Origin: Chloroflexota bacterium
GTDB taxonomy: Bacteria; Chloroflexota; JAJPGV01
Length of the DNA stretch: 58,713 nucleotides
Assembly (NCBI GenBank): GCA_021325635.1
Contig: JAJPGV010000009.1
Span: forward strand, 1 to 58,713
Direction: 5' to 3'
The stretch's first letter is position 1, and each line of letters starts with the position of its first letter. A program made the position numbers and the translations under genes. Shown in pieces: positions 7,792 to 16,148 of this stretch. The notes under the pieces were generated by a model. The model was given only the letters and a program-made list of their open reading frames with translations, was not told the DNA's origin and ran no database searches.

Positions 7792-8993
7792 GCCTGGTCG
7801 TTCAGAAATACGGCGGCAGCTCGGTCAAAGACGTCGAGCGCATCCAGGCGGTTGCCCGTCGAGTGGCGGCGCGTCGCGACGCCGGCAACGACATGGTCGT
7901 GGTGGTCTCGGCCATGGGTGATACGACCGACGAGCTGATTGACTTGGCCCATCGCATCACTCGGCAGCCGGAGCCGCGAGAGATGGACCTGCTGCTGTCC
8001 ACTGGCGAGCTGATCTCGTCGGCGCTGGTCACGATGGCCCTGCATGAGCTGGGGCAGAAGGCCGTGGCGCTGTCCGGTCCGCAAGCCGGCATCATGACCG
8101 ACACCACCTTCAGCAAGGCCAAGATCTCGGCCATCGACCCGGCCCGCCTGGAGCGCGAGCTGAAAGGCGGCAAGATCGTCATCGTCGCCGGCTTTCAGGG
8201 CCTGACCGAAGAGGAAGACGTGGCCACGTTGGGCCGCGGTGGCTCAGACACGACCGCTGTGGGCCTGGCGGCCCGTTTGCGCGCCGATGCCTGCGAGATC
8301 TACACCGACGTGGACGGGGTGTACACCGCTGACCCCCGTATCGTGCCAGAGGCGCGCAAGCTGGACACGATCTCCTTCGAAGAGATGCTGGAGATGGCTC
8401 AGATGGGCGCCAAGGTGATGCACCCGCGGGCTGTGGAGCTGGGCCAGATTTACAACATGCCCATTACGGTGCGGTCGAGCTACAGCGACCGGGAAGGGAC
8501 GATTATCGGCGTGGAAAACGTCAATAAGGTCACCGGCATCGCCCACGATGCGGACGTCGCCAAGATCACGCTGGTCGGCCTGCCCGATCGTCCGGGCGTT
8601 GCCCACCAGCTGTTCGCCCCGCTGGCCGACGCCGCGATCAACGTCGACACCATCGTCCAGAACGTCAGCCACCACGGCGTGACGGACATCTCGTTCACGG
8701 TGGCCAAGACTGACCTGCAATCGAGCCAGAAGTTCATCGAGTCGGTGGCCCGGGATCTTGGCGCCAGCTCCGTCATCGCCAATCCCGATATGGCCAAGGT
8801 TTCGATTGTTGGAACAGGGATCCAGAACCATCCCGGCTATGCGGCCCGAATGTTTGGGGCGATGAGCGAGGCCGGCATCAACATCGACATGATCAGCACT
8901 TCGGAGATACGGATCACCGTGCTCATCGAGCGCGCCAAGGTGGCCGATGCGGTGCGAGCGCTGCATCGCGCGTTCGAGCTCGATCAGGCTTAG
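7788..8993 (+). CDS. lysC: Aspartate kinase
   Basis: 401 residues. It phosphorylates L-aspartate, the first step to lysine, threonine, methionine and diaminopimelate. The N-terminal kinase domain begins [10 protein letters not shown] and contains [41 protein letters not shown] and [15 protein letters not shown]. The C-terminal third carries two ACT domains (about 260-335 and 340-400) for feedback control by lysine and/or threonine. The start is TTG and overlaps the lon stop (TTGA), so translation is probably coupled to lon. This pairing of a protease with an amino-acid gene is unusual. Which effector inhibits it cannot be told from sequence alone. Confidence 0.95.
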   Translation: MSLVVQKYGGSSVKDVERIQAVARRVAARRDAGNDMVVVVSAMGDTTDELIDLAHRITRQPEPREMDLLLSTGELISSALVTMALHELGQKAVALSGPQAGIMTDTTFSKAKISAIDPARLERELKGGKIVIVAGFQGLTEEEDVATLGRGGSDTTAVGLAARLRADACEIYTDVDGVYTADPRIVPEARKLDTISFEEMLEMAQMGAKVMHPRAVELGQIYNMPITVRSSYSDREGTIIGVENVNKVTGIAHDADVAKITLVGLPDRPGVAHQLFAPLADAAINVDTIVQNVSHHGVTDISFTVAKTDLQSSQKFIESVARDLGASSVIANPDMAKVSIVGTGIQNHPGYAARMFGAMSEAGINIDMISTSEIRITVLIERAKVADAVRALHRAFELDQA

Positions 8994-9024
8994 ACCCACC
9001 CTTGGCCGTTGCCGAGGCGCGCGC

Positions 9025-9039
9025 TACCCTACGGGGGTA
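9025..9039. promoter_or_regulatory. CsoR operator (C/G-tract palindrome)
   Basis: TACCCTACGGGGGTA matches the known type of CsoR operator, in which a C-tract and a G-tract flank TA pairs. It ends 4 nt before the csoR ATG at 9044. It overlaps both the only Shine-Dalgarno-like sequence (GGGGGTAGG) and a TACCCT box that could serve as the -10 element. Binding of the apo-repressor would therefore block csoR's own transcription. Confidence 0.85.
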
Positions 9040-9043
9040 GGCT

Positions 9044-9292
9044 ATGAGCGACACGGCACGGCAGCGTTTGCGCAAGATCGAGGGCCAGGTGAAGGGCATT
9101 GAGCGCATGCTCGAACAGGGTCGGGGCTGCGATGAGATCCTCACCCAGCTGATGGCGGTGCGGTCCGCGCTGGACAGCGTGGCAAGCCATATCGTGGCCG
9201 ATCACGTGCAAGAGTGCGTGAAGACGATGCCTTCGGACGAGGCTACCGACAGCGTGAACCGCACCGTGCGCTCGCTCCTCAAGCTGTCCTGA
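9044..9292 (+). CDS. csoR: CsoR-family copper-sensing transcriptional repressor
   Basis: 82 residues, an all-helical DUF156 repressor that binds DNA as a tetramer and releases it on binding Cu(I). The three copper ligands of CsoR are present with the right spacing: Cys29, His54 and Cys58 (M. tuberculosis Cys36, His61, Cys65). The second-sphere residues around RLRKIEGQVKGIERML are also typical. Its own operator lies directly upstream, so autoregulation is very likely. No copA, copZ or other copper gene is adjacent, so the main target must be elsewhere. RcnR or FrmR identity is unlikely because the ligand pattern is the CsoR one. Confidence 0.92.
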   Translation: MSDTARQRLRKIEGQVKGIERMLEQGRGCDEILTQLMAVRSALDSVASHIVADHVQECVKTMPSDEATDSVNRTVRSLLKLS

Positions 9293-9354
9293 TCGTCAAG
9301 CCGGTATCTGTTTGCCGGCGGCTCGAAGCCGGTCTGGCGCTGGGGCTTGGACGG

Positions 9355-9360
9355 TATAGT
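9355..9360 (+). promoter_or_regulatory. TATAGT -10 box of the bifunctional nuclease gene
   Basis: TATAGT lies 31 nt before the GTG start. No clear -35 is visible. A CTGGAGG ribosome-binding sequence lies between the box and the start. Confidence 0.4.
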
Positions 9361-9391
9361 TCCCAGTGAGGTTCCTCTGGAGGTCTGAACA

Positions 9392-9913
9392 GTGGTCGAG
9401 ATGGTTGTCGAGAGCGTTCGCGTCAGTCTGACCACTCAGAATCGCGTCGTCATCCTCAAAGACAAGAGCACGGAGCGCTATCTCCTGATCTGGATTGGCC
9501 CTCTCGAAGCGTGGGCCATCGCCAGCGCGGTGGCCGGCGTCCCGCCTGCCAGGCCATGTACCCATGACCTGGTGAAGTCCGTGGTGGACGAGCTGGGAGC
9601 CAAAGTGACCCAGGTCGTGGTCAACGACCTGCGCGAAGAGACCTTTTTCGCCCGCATCATCATGGACAACAACGGCCGCCACATCGAGATCGACTCCCGC
9701 CCCAGCGACGCGATTGCCGTGGCTGTTCGGGTGAAGGCGCCGATCTACGTCGAGGAGAGCGTGCTGAACAGCGCCGGTGTAACTCCCGATACGGAGGAAG
9801 CCCCCACGGCGGAGGCGCCCACCGAAAAGCTCGATCTCGAGAAGCTGAGCGCCTTTCAAGAGCTCATCAACGGGCTCGATACTCTGGACGACCTGGGGAA
9901 GCCCAAGGCCTGA
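9392..9913 (+). CDS. Bifunctional nuclease family protein (DUF151)
   Basis: 173 residues. The DUF151/BFN domain (about 1-130) shows MVVESVRVSLTTQNRVVILKD, YLLIWIGPLEAWAIA, PCTHDLVKSVVDELGA and the core IEIDSRPSDAIAVAVRVKAPIYV. Plant and bacterial homologues have been reported to have RNase and DNase activity, but the cellular role in bacteria is poorly defined. An acidic tail of about 40 residues follows. The GTG start is supported by CTGGAGG about 9 nt upstream. The next gene follows after 21 bp, and mnmG after it, so the three may form an operon. Confidence 0.88.
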   Translation: MVEMVVESVRVSLTTQNRVVILKDKSTERYLLIWIGPLEAWAIASAVAGVPPARPCTHDLVKSVVDELGAKVTQVVVNDLREETFFARIIMDNNGRHIEIDSRPSDAIAVAVRVKAPIYVEESVLNSAGVTPDTEEAPTAEAPTEKLDLEKLSAFQELINGLDTLDDLGKPKA

Positions 9914-9934
9914 GGGGGATCTGGACAGCTGAAC

Positions 9935-10291
9935 ATGTCCGATGGTTCGACGGCGGAAGAGCGCCTGGTCAAGCGGGTAATCGCCCGCTTCCGCTGTTCG
10001 CACTGCAATCGCCAGCACTGTTTCGAGAATGTCAACGTCATGGCCAAGTACGACACGGTGTGGATCATCGGCGTCGACTGCGATGACTGCCATCGGGCCG
10101 GTATGTTCGTCGTGTCGCTGCGCAAGGACAGCTCGCTGGAGCGGGTGACCGACCTCACGGAGCAGGAGCAGGAGCGCTTCCTCGAGGCGACGTCGGTCGG
10201 ACCGGAGGACGTCGACGGCATTCGCACCTTCCTGCGCGACTTCAAGGGGAACTTCAGCGGCATTTTCGGCAGCGACGCTTCGTCCGGCTGA
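9935..10291 (+). CDS. Conserved small zinc-ribbon protein, function unknown
   Basis: 118 residues. The middle section has a zinc-ribbon pattern: Cys21-x2-Cys24 and Cys49-x2-Cys52, with an extra Cys29. The intervening strand region is AKYDTVWIIGVDCDDC. The C-terminal part is acidic and probably helical. I do not recognise a named family. The position between the bifunctional nuclease and mnmG genes, 21 bp after the former and 15 bp before the latter, suggests co-expression with nucleic-acid enzymes. An RNA- or DNA-binding role is only a guess from the ribbon fold. Confidence 0.75.
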   Translation: MSDGSTAEERLVKRVIARFRCSHCNRQHCFENVNVMAKYDTVWIIGVDCDDCHRAGMFVVSLRKDSSLERVTDLTEQEQERFLEATSVGPEDVDGIRTFLRDFKGNFSGIFGSDASSG

Positions 10292-10297
10292 TACCCT
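10292..10297 (+). promoter_or_regulatory. TACCCT box 9 nt before the mnmG start
   Basis: TACCCT is followed by 9 nt and then the GTG start of mnmG, with no Shine-Dalgarno. It is the same hexamer, at nearly the same distance, as before nfo. It overlaps the end of the preceding gene, so mnmG may have its own leaderless transcript. Confidence 0.4.
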
Positions 10298-10306
10298 TCG
10301 TCTCTG

Positions 10307-12187
10307 GTGAATAAGCGCTACGACGTCATCGTGGTGGGCGCAGGCCATGCCGGCTGTGAAGCGGCGCTTGCTGCCGCCCGAATGGGTCGTGCCACGCTGC
10401 TGCTGACGCTGAACCTCGACAGCGTGGCGCTGATGCCCTGCAACCCTTCGATCGGCGGTCCGGCCAAGGGACATTTGGTGCGCGAGATCGACGCGCTGGG
10501 CGGCCAGATGGCGCGGACCACGGATGACACATACATTCAGATCCGCATGCTGAATACGGGCAAAGGCCCGGCCGTGCAGGCGCTGCGCGCGCAGTCCGAC
10601 AAGCGGCAGTACGGCGCGCTGATGCGCCATACGGTGGAAACCCAGTCCCGGCTGGACATCAAGCAGGCAGAGGCACGATCGCTCATCGCCGAGAACGGCA
10701 GGATCGTCGGTGTCGAAACCTCTAGCGGGACGCAATACGAGGCGGCGTGCGTGGTGCTCACCACGGGCACCTTCCTCAACGGCAAGCTCATCCGCGGCGA
10801 GCACAGCGAGCCCGGTGGGCGCAGCGGCGAGCTGCCTTCGCTGCCACTCACGGACAGCCTGCGGGCGCTGGGGCTGCGCCTGGGACGGCTGAAGACGGGA
10901 ACGCCGCCGCGTGTCGACAGTCGCACTATCGACTTCGACGCGGCGGCGATCCAACCTGGCGACACCGACCGTCCGCTGTATTTCAGCTTCGCCAACGCCG
11001 GCCGCTCGGCGATGACCGACCAGCTGCCCTGCCACCTGGTTACCACAACCGCGGAGACGCATCGCCTGATCCGGGAGAACCTGCATCGGGCGCCGATGTT
11101 CAACGGCACGATCGTGGGGGTCGGGCCGCGCTACTGCCCGTCAATCGAAGACAAGATCGTGCGCTTCGCCGACAAGCCGTCGCACCAGCTGTTCCTCGAG
11201 CCCGAGGGCCGGCAGACCCTGGAGGTCTACGTCCAGGGAGCCAATACGAGCCTGCCGGAGGACGTGCAGCTGGCCATGCTCCGCAGTATCCCCGCCTTGC
11301 GGAGCTGCGAGATGATGCGCGTCGGCTACGCGGTCGAGTACGACTACGTGCTGACCAACCAGGTCCGCGTGTCGATGGAAACGAAGTTGATTCGCGGCCT
11401 GTTCCTGGCAGGCCAGATCAACGGCACGACCGGCTACGAGGAAGCGGCCGCTCAGGGTCTGGTGGCCGGCATCAACGCGGCGCGCCTGGCATGGGGCGAG
11501 GATGAAGTGAGCCTGCCGCGCAATTCGTCCTACGTGGGCGTGATGCTGGACGATCTGTGCACCAAGGAGCTGACCGAGCCCTACCGGCTGTTCACTTCGC
11601 GAGCCGAATACCGGCTCCTGCTGCGGCAGGACAATGCCGATCTGCGCCTATCCGCCCTGGGGCATGAGCTTGGCCTGATTTCGGACGAGCGGTTCGAGCG
11701 GGTCGAGGCAAAGCGCAGGGCCGTCTCCACGGCGCTGTCGGGCCTGCGTTCCACGTTCCTCACGCCCACGCCGCGGGTGAATGCTGCGCTCGAGGAGGTC
11801 GGGCAAGCGCCGTTGTCCAAGCAGATGAGCGCGCTGGATCTCTTACGCCGGCCCGAGGCCTCGTACGACCTGGTGATGGCCCTTTCGAGCCAGCCCGAGC
11901 TCCCGGACGAGGTGCGCGAGCAGGTGGACGTGGAGGCGAAGTACGAAGGCTACATTGCCAAGCAGCTGGTCGAGGTGGAGCGTCGAGCCAAGCTCGAGTG
12001 CTATCCCCTGCCGGAGGACATCGACTACGATGCCATCCCGGGACTGCGTACGGAAGCCCGCCAGCGGCTCAAGCAGTTCCGCCCTACCACGCTCGGCCAG
12101 GCCGGCCGGCTCTATGGCGTGAATCCGGCAGATGTGGCGATCCTGATGGTCCGCCTCAGCAAGGGCCAGCCGGCGCCGGTGGCCTAG
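10307..12187 (+). CDS. mnmG: tRNA uridine-5-carboxymethylaminomethyl modification enzyme MnmG
   Basis: 626 residues, the normal length. Together with MnmE it installs carboxymethylaminomethyl on wobble uridine 34 of certain tRNAs, using FAD, NADH and methylene-THF. It starts with the FAD-binding dinucleotide fold VIVVGAGHAGCEAALAAARMG. It then shows the GidA signatures CNPSIGGPAKGHLVREIDALGG, LNTGKGPAVQALRAQ, TGTPPR and YCPSIEDKIVRF, the catalytic-loop GYEEAAAQGLVAGINAA, and the C-terminal GLRTEARQRLKQFRP. mnmE is not in the window. It ends 13 bp from the convergent gyrA stop. Confidence 0.97.
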   Translation: MNKRYDVIVVGAGHAGCEAALAAARMGRATLLLTLNLDSVALMPCNPSIGGPAKGHLVREIDALGGQMARTTDDTYIQIRMLNTGKGPAVQALRAQSDKRQYGALMRHTVETQSRLDIKQAEARSLIAENGRIVGVETSSGTQYEAACVVLTTGTFLNGKLIRGEHSEPGGRSGELPSLPLTDSLRALGLRLGRLKTGTPPRVDSRTIDFDAAAIQPGDTDRPLYFSFANAGRSAMTDQLPCHLVTTTAETHRLIRENLHRAPMFNGTIVGVGPRYCPSIEDKIVRFADKPSHQLFLEPEGRQTLEVYVQGANTSLPEDVQLAMLRSIPALRSCEMMRVGYAVEYDYVLTNQVRVSMETKLIRGLFLAGQINGTTGYEEAAAQGLVAGINAARLAWGEDEVSLPRNSSYVGVMLDDLCTKELTEPYRLFTSRAEYRLLLRQDNADLRLSALGHELGLISDERFERVEAKRRAVSTALSGLRSTFLTPTPRVNAALEEVGQAPLSKQMSALDLLRRPEASYDLVMALSSQPELPDEVREQVDVEAKYEGYIAKQLVEVERRAKLECYPLPEDIDYDAIPGLRTEARQRLKQFRPTTLGQAGRLYGVNPADVAILMVRLSKGQPAPVA

Positions 12188-12200
12188 CCGGCTCCGGCTC

Positions 12201-14669
12201 TTAGCTCTCTTCCTCTTCTTCGCCCTTCTTGCCGTTCTTCTTGTCGTAGCCGGCAGTGGACATGGACACGACCTTGTCGCCCGCGCCCAGCTTCATGACG
12301 GTCACGCCCTCGGTCAGGCGGCTGGCGCGGCGCACCGTTTCGACGGCAGTGCGGATGACGATGCCGTCCTTGGAGATGAGCATCAGCTCGTCATCCGGCT
12401 CCACGATGCGCATGCCGGCCACGTTGCGGCCCTTCTTGCGCAGCTCCATAGTGAAACTGCCCTGCACGCCGCGACCTGTCTGGCGGTATTCCGTCACCGG
12501 GGTCCGCTTGCCGAAGCCGTCCTCAGTCACCGTGAGCAGATCGGTCCCGTCGCGAACCACGTCCATGCCGATGACCTCGTCGCCGGCCTGCAGCTTGATG
12601 CCGCGTACGCCGCCGGAAGCGCGTGAAGCCGAGCGCAGCTCCGTTTCGGAGAACCGCGCGGCGTAGCCTTTCTTGCTGGCCAGGATGACGTCGCCATTGG
12701 CTGGGACGGCCCGCACGAACAGCAGGTCGTCGCCCGGCTCGATGTCGTAGGCGATGAGTCCGGCTCGGCGCACACTGGCGAACTCAGAGATGGCCGTCTT
12801 CTTGATCTCGCCCTTGCGGGTGGCCAGCACCATGAACGCGCCGGCTTCCTGGAAGTCGCGAATGTGGATCAGCCCGGTGACGAGCTCCTTGGGCTCGATG
12901 TTGATCAGGTTGATGACGGGCGTGCCCTTGGCCGTTCGGCTCGAATCGGGGATCTCGTGCGCCTTCAGATGGAACACGCGGCCGCGATCGGTGAAGAACA
13001 GGATGCTGTCGTGCGTGCGGCACACCACCAGCTGGGCCACCGCGTCGGCCTCGCGGGTGATCATGCCGGTGATGCCCTTGCCGCCCCGCCGCTGGACTCG
13101 ATAGGTCGTGCTCGGCACGCGCTTGATGTAGCCGCGGTTGGTGATCGTGACGGCCACCTCTTCGTCGGCGATCAGGTCTTCATCGGTCAGCTCGGCCGAC
13201 TCGTCCATGGTGATGACGGTGCGCCGGTCGTCGCCGTACTTGCGCCTGAGCTCTTTCAGCTCGTCCTTGATGACCTGGTCGATCTTGCGCGGGTTGGCCA
13301 GCAGGTCTTCCAGGTAGGCGATCTGCTTGATGACCTCGGCATATTCATCGGTGATCTTCTGCCGCTCGAGGGCCGCCAGGCGGCGCAGCTGCATGTCGAG
13401 TACGGCCTTGGCTTGCAGCTCGGACATCTTGAAGCGCTCCATGAGCGCGTTCTGCGCGGCCTCGCTGTTGGATGATTCGCGAATCGTCTTGATGACGGCG
13501 TCAAGGTTGTCGAGCGCGATCTTGAAGCCTTCGAGGATGTGAGCCCGAGCGCGGGCCTTGTCGAGGTCGAACTGCGTGCGCCGCCGCACCACGCTTTGGC
13601 GGTGGGCGATGTACTCGCGCAGGAAGGCTTTCAGGTTGAGGATGCGCGGCTCGTTGTCGACCAGGGCCAGCATGTTCATGCCGAAGGTGCTCTGCATGGC
13701 CGAGTGCTTGTAGAGCTGGTTGAGGACCGACCGCGGGTTAGCGTCCCGCTTGAGCTCGAAGACAATGCGCATGCCTTCGCGGTCGGACTCGTCGCGAAGA
13801 TCGGAGATGCCCTCGATCTTCTTGTCGCGGACCAGATCGGCGATGCGCTCGATCATCTGCGCCTTGTTGACCTGGTAGGGCAGCTCGGTGACGATGATCT
13901 GGAAACGCTCGGCCTTGACCTCTTCGATATGGGCCTTGGCGCGGATGACCACGCGGCCGTGGCCGGTGGTGTAGCCCAGGCGCACGCCTTCGATGCCGAT
14001 GATGGTGCCGCCGGTGGGGAAGTCCGGACCCTTGATGAACTCGAACAGCTTGTCCAGCTCGGCGTCCGGATTGTCGATCAGGAAGGTGACGGCGTCGACC
14101 ACCTCGCCCAGGTTGTGCGGGGGGATATTCGTGGCCATGCCCACGGCGATGCCCGAGGAGCCGTTGAGGAGGAGCTGCGGCAGCAGCGCCGGGAGGACCG
14201 TCGGCTCCTTCTTTTCGCCATCGAAGTTGTCGATGAAGTCGACCGTGTCCTTCTCGAGGTCGTCGAGCAGCATGTTGGCGATCGGCTGCAGCCGGCACTC
14301 GGTGTAACGCATAGCCGCCGGTGGGTCGCCGTCGACCGAGCCGAAGTTGCCCTGGCCGTCAATCAGCGGGTAGCGCATGACCCACGGCTGGGCCAAGCGC
14401 ACGAGCGTGTCGTACACCGCCACGTCGCCGTGCGGATGGTAGAACTTGATCACCTCGCCAACCGGGCTGGCGCATTTGCGGTATTTCGTGCCCGCGGTCA
14501 TGCCAATCTCGTTCATGGCGTAGAGGATGCGGCGGTGCACCGGCTTGAGTCCGTCCCGGACGTCGGGCAGGGCCCGCGCCACGATGACGCTCATGGCGTA
14601 GTCGAGGTAAGCGGAGCGCATCTCGGCTGCGATGCGCACGTCTCGATACTTGGTTAGATCTTCTGCCAC
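12201..14669 (-). CDS. gyrA: DNA gyrase subunit A
   Basis: 822 residues. It is the DNA-cleaving and rejoining subunit of the enzyme that introduces negative supercoils. The N-terminal breakage-reunion domain contains the catalytic Tyr122 in AMRYTE. The C-terminal beta-pinwheel has the GyrA box QRRGGKG, which marks gyrase rather than topoisomerase IV. The protein ends in an acidic tail of Lys and Glu. In the quinolone region the residue matching E. coli Ser83 is Val83, while Asp87 is kept. The start is GTG; a TATAAT box ends 9 nt upstream, so the mRNA is probably leaderless. gyrB is not in the window. Confidence 0.97.
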   Translation of the reverse strand: MAEDLTKYRDVRIAAEMRSAYLDYAMSVIVARALPDVRDGLKPVHRRILYAMNEIGMTAGTKYRKCASPVGEVIKFYHPHGDVAVYDTLVRLAQPWVMRYPLIDGQGNFGSVDGDPPAAMRYTECRLQPIANMLLDDLEKDTVDFIDNFDGEKKEPTVLPALLPQLLLNGSSGIAVGMATNIPPHNLGEVVDAVTFLIDNPDAELDKLFEFIKGPDFPTGGTIIGIEGVRLGYTTGHGRVVIRAKAHIEEVKAERFQIIVTELPYQVNKAQMIERIADLVRDKKIEGISDLRDESDREGMRIVFELKRDANPRSVLNQLYKHSAMQSTFGMNMLALVDNEPRILNLKAFLREYIAHRQSVVRRRTQFDLDKARARAHILEGFKIALDNLDAVIKTIRESSNSEAAQNALMERFKMSELQAKAVLDMQLRRLAALERQKITDEYAEVIKQIAYLEDLLANPRKIDQVIKDELKELRRKYGDDRRTVITMDESAELTDEDLIADEEVAVTITNRGYIKRVPSTTYRVQRRGGKGITGMITREADAVAQLVVCRTHDSILFFTDRGRVFHLKAHEIPDSSRTAKGTPVINLINIEPKELVTGLIHIRDFQEAGAFMVLATRKGEIKKTAISEFASVRRAGLIAYDIEPGDDLLFVRAVPANGDVILASKKGYAARFSETELRSASRASGGVRGIKLQAGDEVIGMDVVRDGTDLLTVTEDGFGKRTPVTEYRQTGRGVQGSFTMELRKKGRNVAGMRIVEPDDELMLISKDGIVIRTAVETVRRASRLTEGVTVMKLGAGDKVVSMSTAGYDKKNGKKGEEEEES

Positions 14670-14678
14670 GACATTATG

Positions 14679-14684
14679 ATTATA
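14679..14684 (-). promoter_or_regulatory. TATAAT -10 box of gyrA, leaderless
   Basis: A perfect TATAAT on the minus strand ends 9 nt before the gyrA GTG (14669). There is no Shine-Dalgarno and no other in-frame start upstream. The expected transcription start lies at about 14672, within 3 nt of the start codon. The -35 region is weak. Confidence 0.65.
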
Positions 14685-14711
14685 TCGTCCAAATAACTGC
14701 TAGGTTGCTGT

Positions 14712-15953
14712 TTATTTGGCTGGCAAAGGGAAGCTGAGCAGCGCGCCATCGTTGGGCTGGACGTCCGGGACGTACACGATCTTGTTGGTCTCGTCGTACG
14801 CCAGCGTGTGGCTGCCAGGCGAGGTCGGCACGTTCGTGATGAACTTCACCGGGGCAGCGCCGCCGAAGACACCGACACTCGCCCCGCGGAAGAAGCTGTC
14901 CACGGCGAACAGAAAGCGGTCGGCCTTGGGGTCGTAGACCACCATGTCGCCCGCGCCGGTGTTGTCGAACGTCCCGGCCAGCTTGCCGGATTTGAGATCG
15001 AACACTGCGGTGTGCTGCTTGGTCCTGTTGGTGCAGCCGAGCAGGACCTGGCTGGTCGCCGGGTTGACCGCCTCCCCGGCCGGCTGGCAATCGTCGCCGA
15101 TGTCGAACGTCTTCAGGAGCGCGTCCTTTGCCGGATCGAACTGAAAGATGGCGTTCTGGCCCTGGTCGTCCATGTACACCATGCCGTCGGCCGGGTTGTA
15201 GATGGGCTGCTCCACCTTCTTGCCGACGTTGTCAAAGCGCTTGGTGACCTTATTCGTCGTGACGTCGATGGCCACCACGAACCCTTCGTCGATGTTGGAG
15301 ATGTAGACCTTCTTGTCCTTGGGGTCGTACGCCAGCTCGTCAGCTCGGAGCTTGCCGCCGGTGTCGACGGTGGCAATGACAGTGTTCACCGTTGGCGACT
15401 TGGGGTCGATGTCGATGATGGCCAGCTTACTGCCGGTCTGGCCCGCAAACAGGCGGTTGATGTCCTTGGCTACCGTGATGCCATGCGACTCCGCCGGCGT
15501 CTTGATCGTCGTCAGGTATTTGGCGCTGGGAGTGGAAACGTCGAAAACGTCGATGCCGCCGGCGGTGCGATCGGTCGCGTACAGGACGTGCGCGGCCTGG
15601 TCGACGTCGAGCGTATCGGCGGATAGCGTCTTTCCGGCGATCGGCGGGATCGCTACCTTGGTGAGCGCGACGGTGGTAGTGTCCGCCGGGATCGGTGGCA
15701 GCGTGGTGGGCGCGGGTTTGGGCGAAGCGGCAGGCTTGGCGGAAGCCGAAGCTGCCGCCGAGGGCGAAGCTGCCGTCGAGGCCGCGGGCTTGGCTGATGC
15801 GCTCTCGCTACCGGCAGGCTTCGCTGCCGGGCTGGAAGCTGGGGCCTGGCTTGGTGCTGGTGAGCTCGCCGCCGGCGCAGCCGAGCCTCCGCAGCTCACC
15901 AGCGCGAAGCCCAGGATGATGCTGGCCTGAAGGCCAAGCAAGCGTGCAGTCAC
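14712..15953 (-). CDS. YncE-like beta-propeller lipoprotein
   Basis: 413 residues from a GTG start with GGGAGGAG 6 nt upstream; longer upstream frames lack this support. A lipoprotein signal ends in ALVSC (Cys21). A Pro/Ala/Ser-rich linker runs to about residue 95. The rest is a beta-propeller of YVTN/YncE-type blades, with repeats such as LDVDQAAHVLYATDRTAGG, AYDPKDKKVYISNIDEG and YNPADGMVYMDDQGQNA. It should sit on the outer face of the membrane. Homologues bind DNA, metals or proteins, or act in quinohemoprotein-related pathways, so the ligand cannot be named. A matching sigma-70-type promoter lies upstream. It is divergent from the alcohol dehydrogenase gene. Confidence 0.88.
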   Translation of the reverse strand: MTARLLGLQASIILGFALVSCGGSAAPAASSPAPSQAPASSPAAKPAGSESASAKPAASTAASPSAAASASAKPAASPKPAPTTLPPIPADTTTVALTKVAIPPIAGKTLSADTLDVDQAAHVLYATDRTAGGIDVFDVSTPSAKYLTTIKTPAESHGITVAKDINRLFAGQTGSKLAIIDIDPKSPTVNTVIATVDTGGKLRADELAYDPKDKKVYISNIDEGFVVAIDVTTNKVTKRFDNVGKKVEQPIYNPADGMVYMDDQGQNAIFQFDPAKDALLKTFDIGDDCQPAGEAVNPATSQVLLGCTNRTKQHTAVFDLKSGKLAGTFDNTGAGDMVVYDPKADRFLFAVDSFFRGASVGVFGGAAPVKFITNVPTSPGSHTLAYDETNKIVYVPDVQPNDGALLSFPLPAK

Positions 15954-16020
15954 GTTTCGCTCCTCCCTCGAAATCGTCTCCGTCCCGCGTCGTTGGCCTG
16001 TTTGGGACGGCTGGCAACCA

Positions 16021-16049
16021 ACGATACGTGCACCGGTGTCGGCTGTCAA
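16021..16049 (-). promoter_or_regulatory. Sigma-70-type promoter of the propeller lipoprotein gene
   Basis: On the minus strand there is a consensus -35 TTGACA (16049-16044), a 17-bp spacer and a -10 TATCGT (16026-16021). The transcript would have a leader of about 60 nt that carries the GGGAGGAG ribosome-binding site. Confidence 0.7.
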
Positions 16050-16148
16050 AGAGACCTGGGTTGCTGCCGGCTTGTGTATGATCCCGCGTAGGCTAGGCAC
16101 GCTGGCCGGCCGGGGGCATGGGGAGCCCAAGACATTTAAGGAGTAGGC

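Noticed and set aside
9296-11086. Open minus-strand frame opposite the nuclease gene and mnmG (596 codons)
   Set aside because: It spans several confirmed plus-strand genes and their spacers and has no family features.
13539-14657. Open plus-strand frame opposite gyrA (372 codons)
   Set aside because: Antisense to gyrA; no start signal and no domain.
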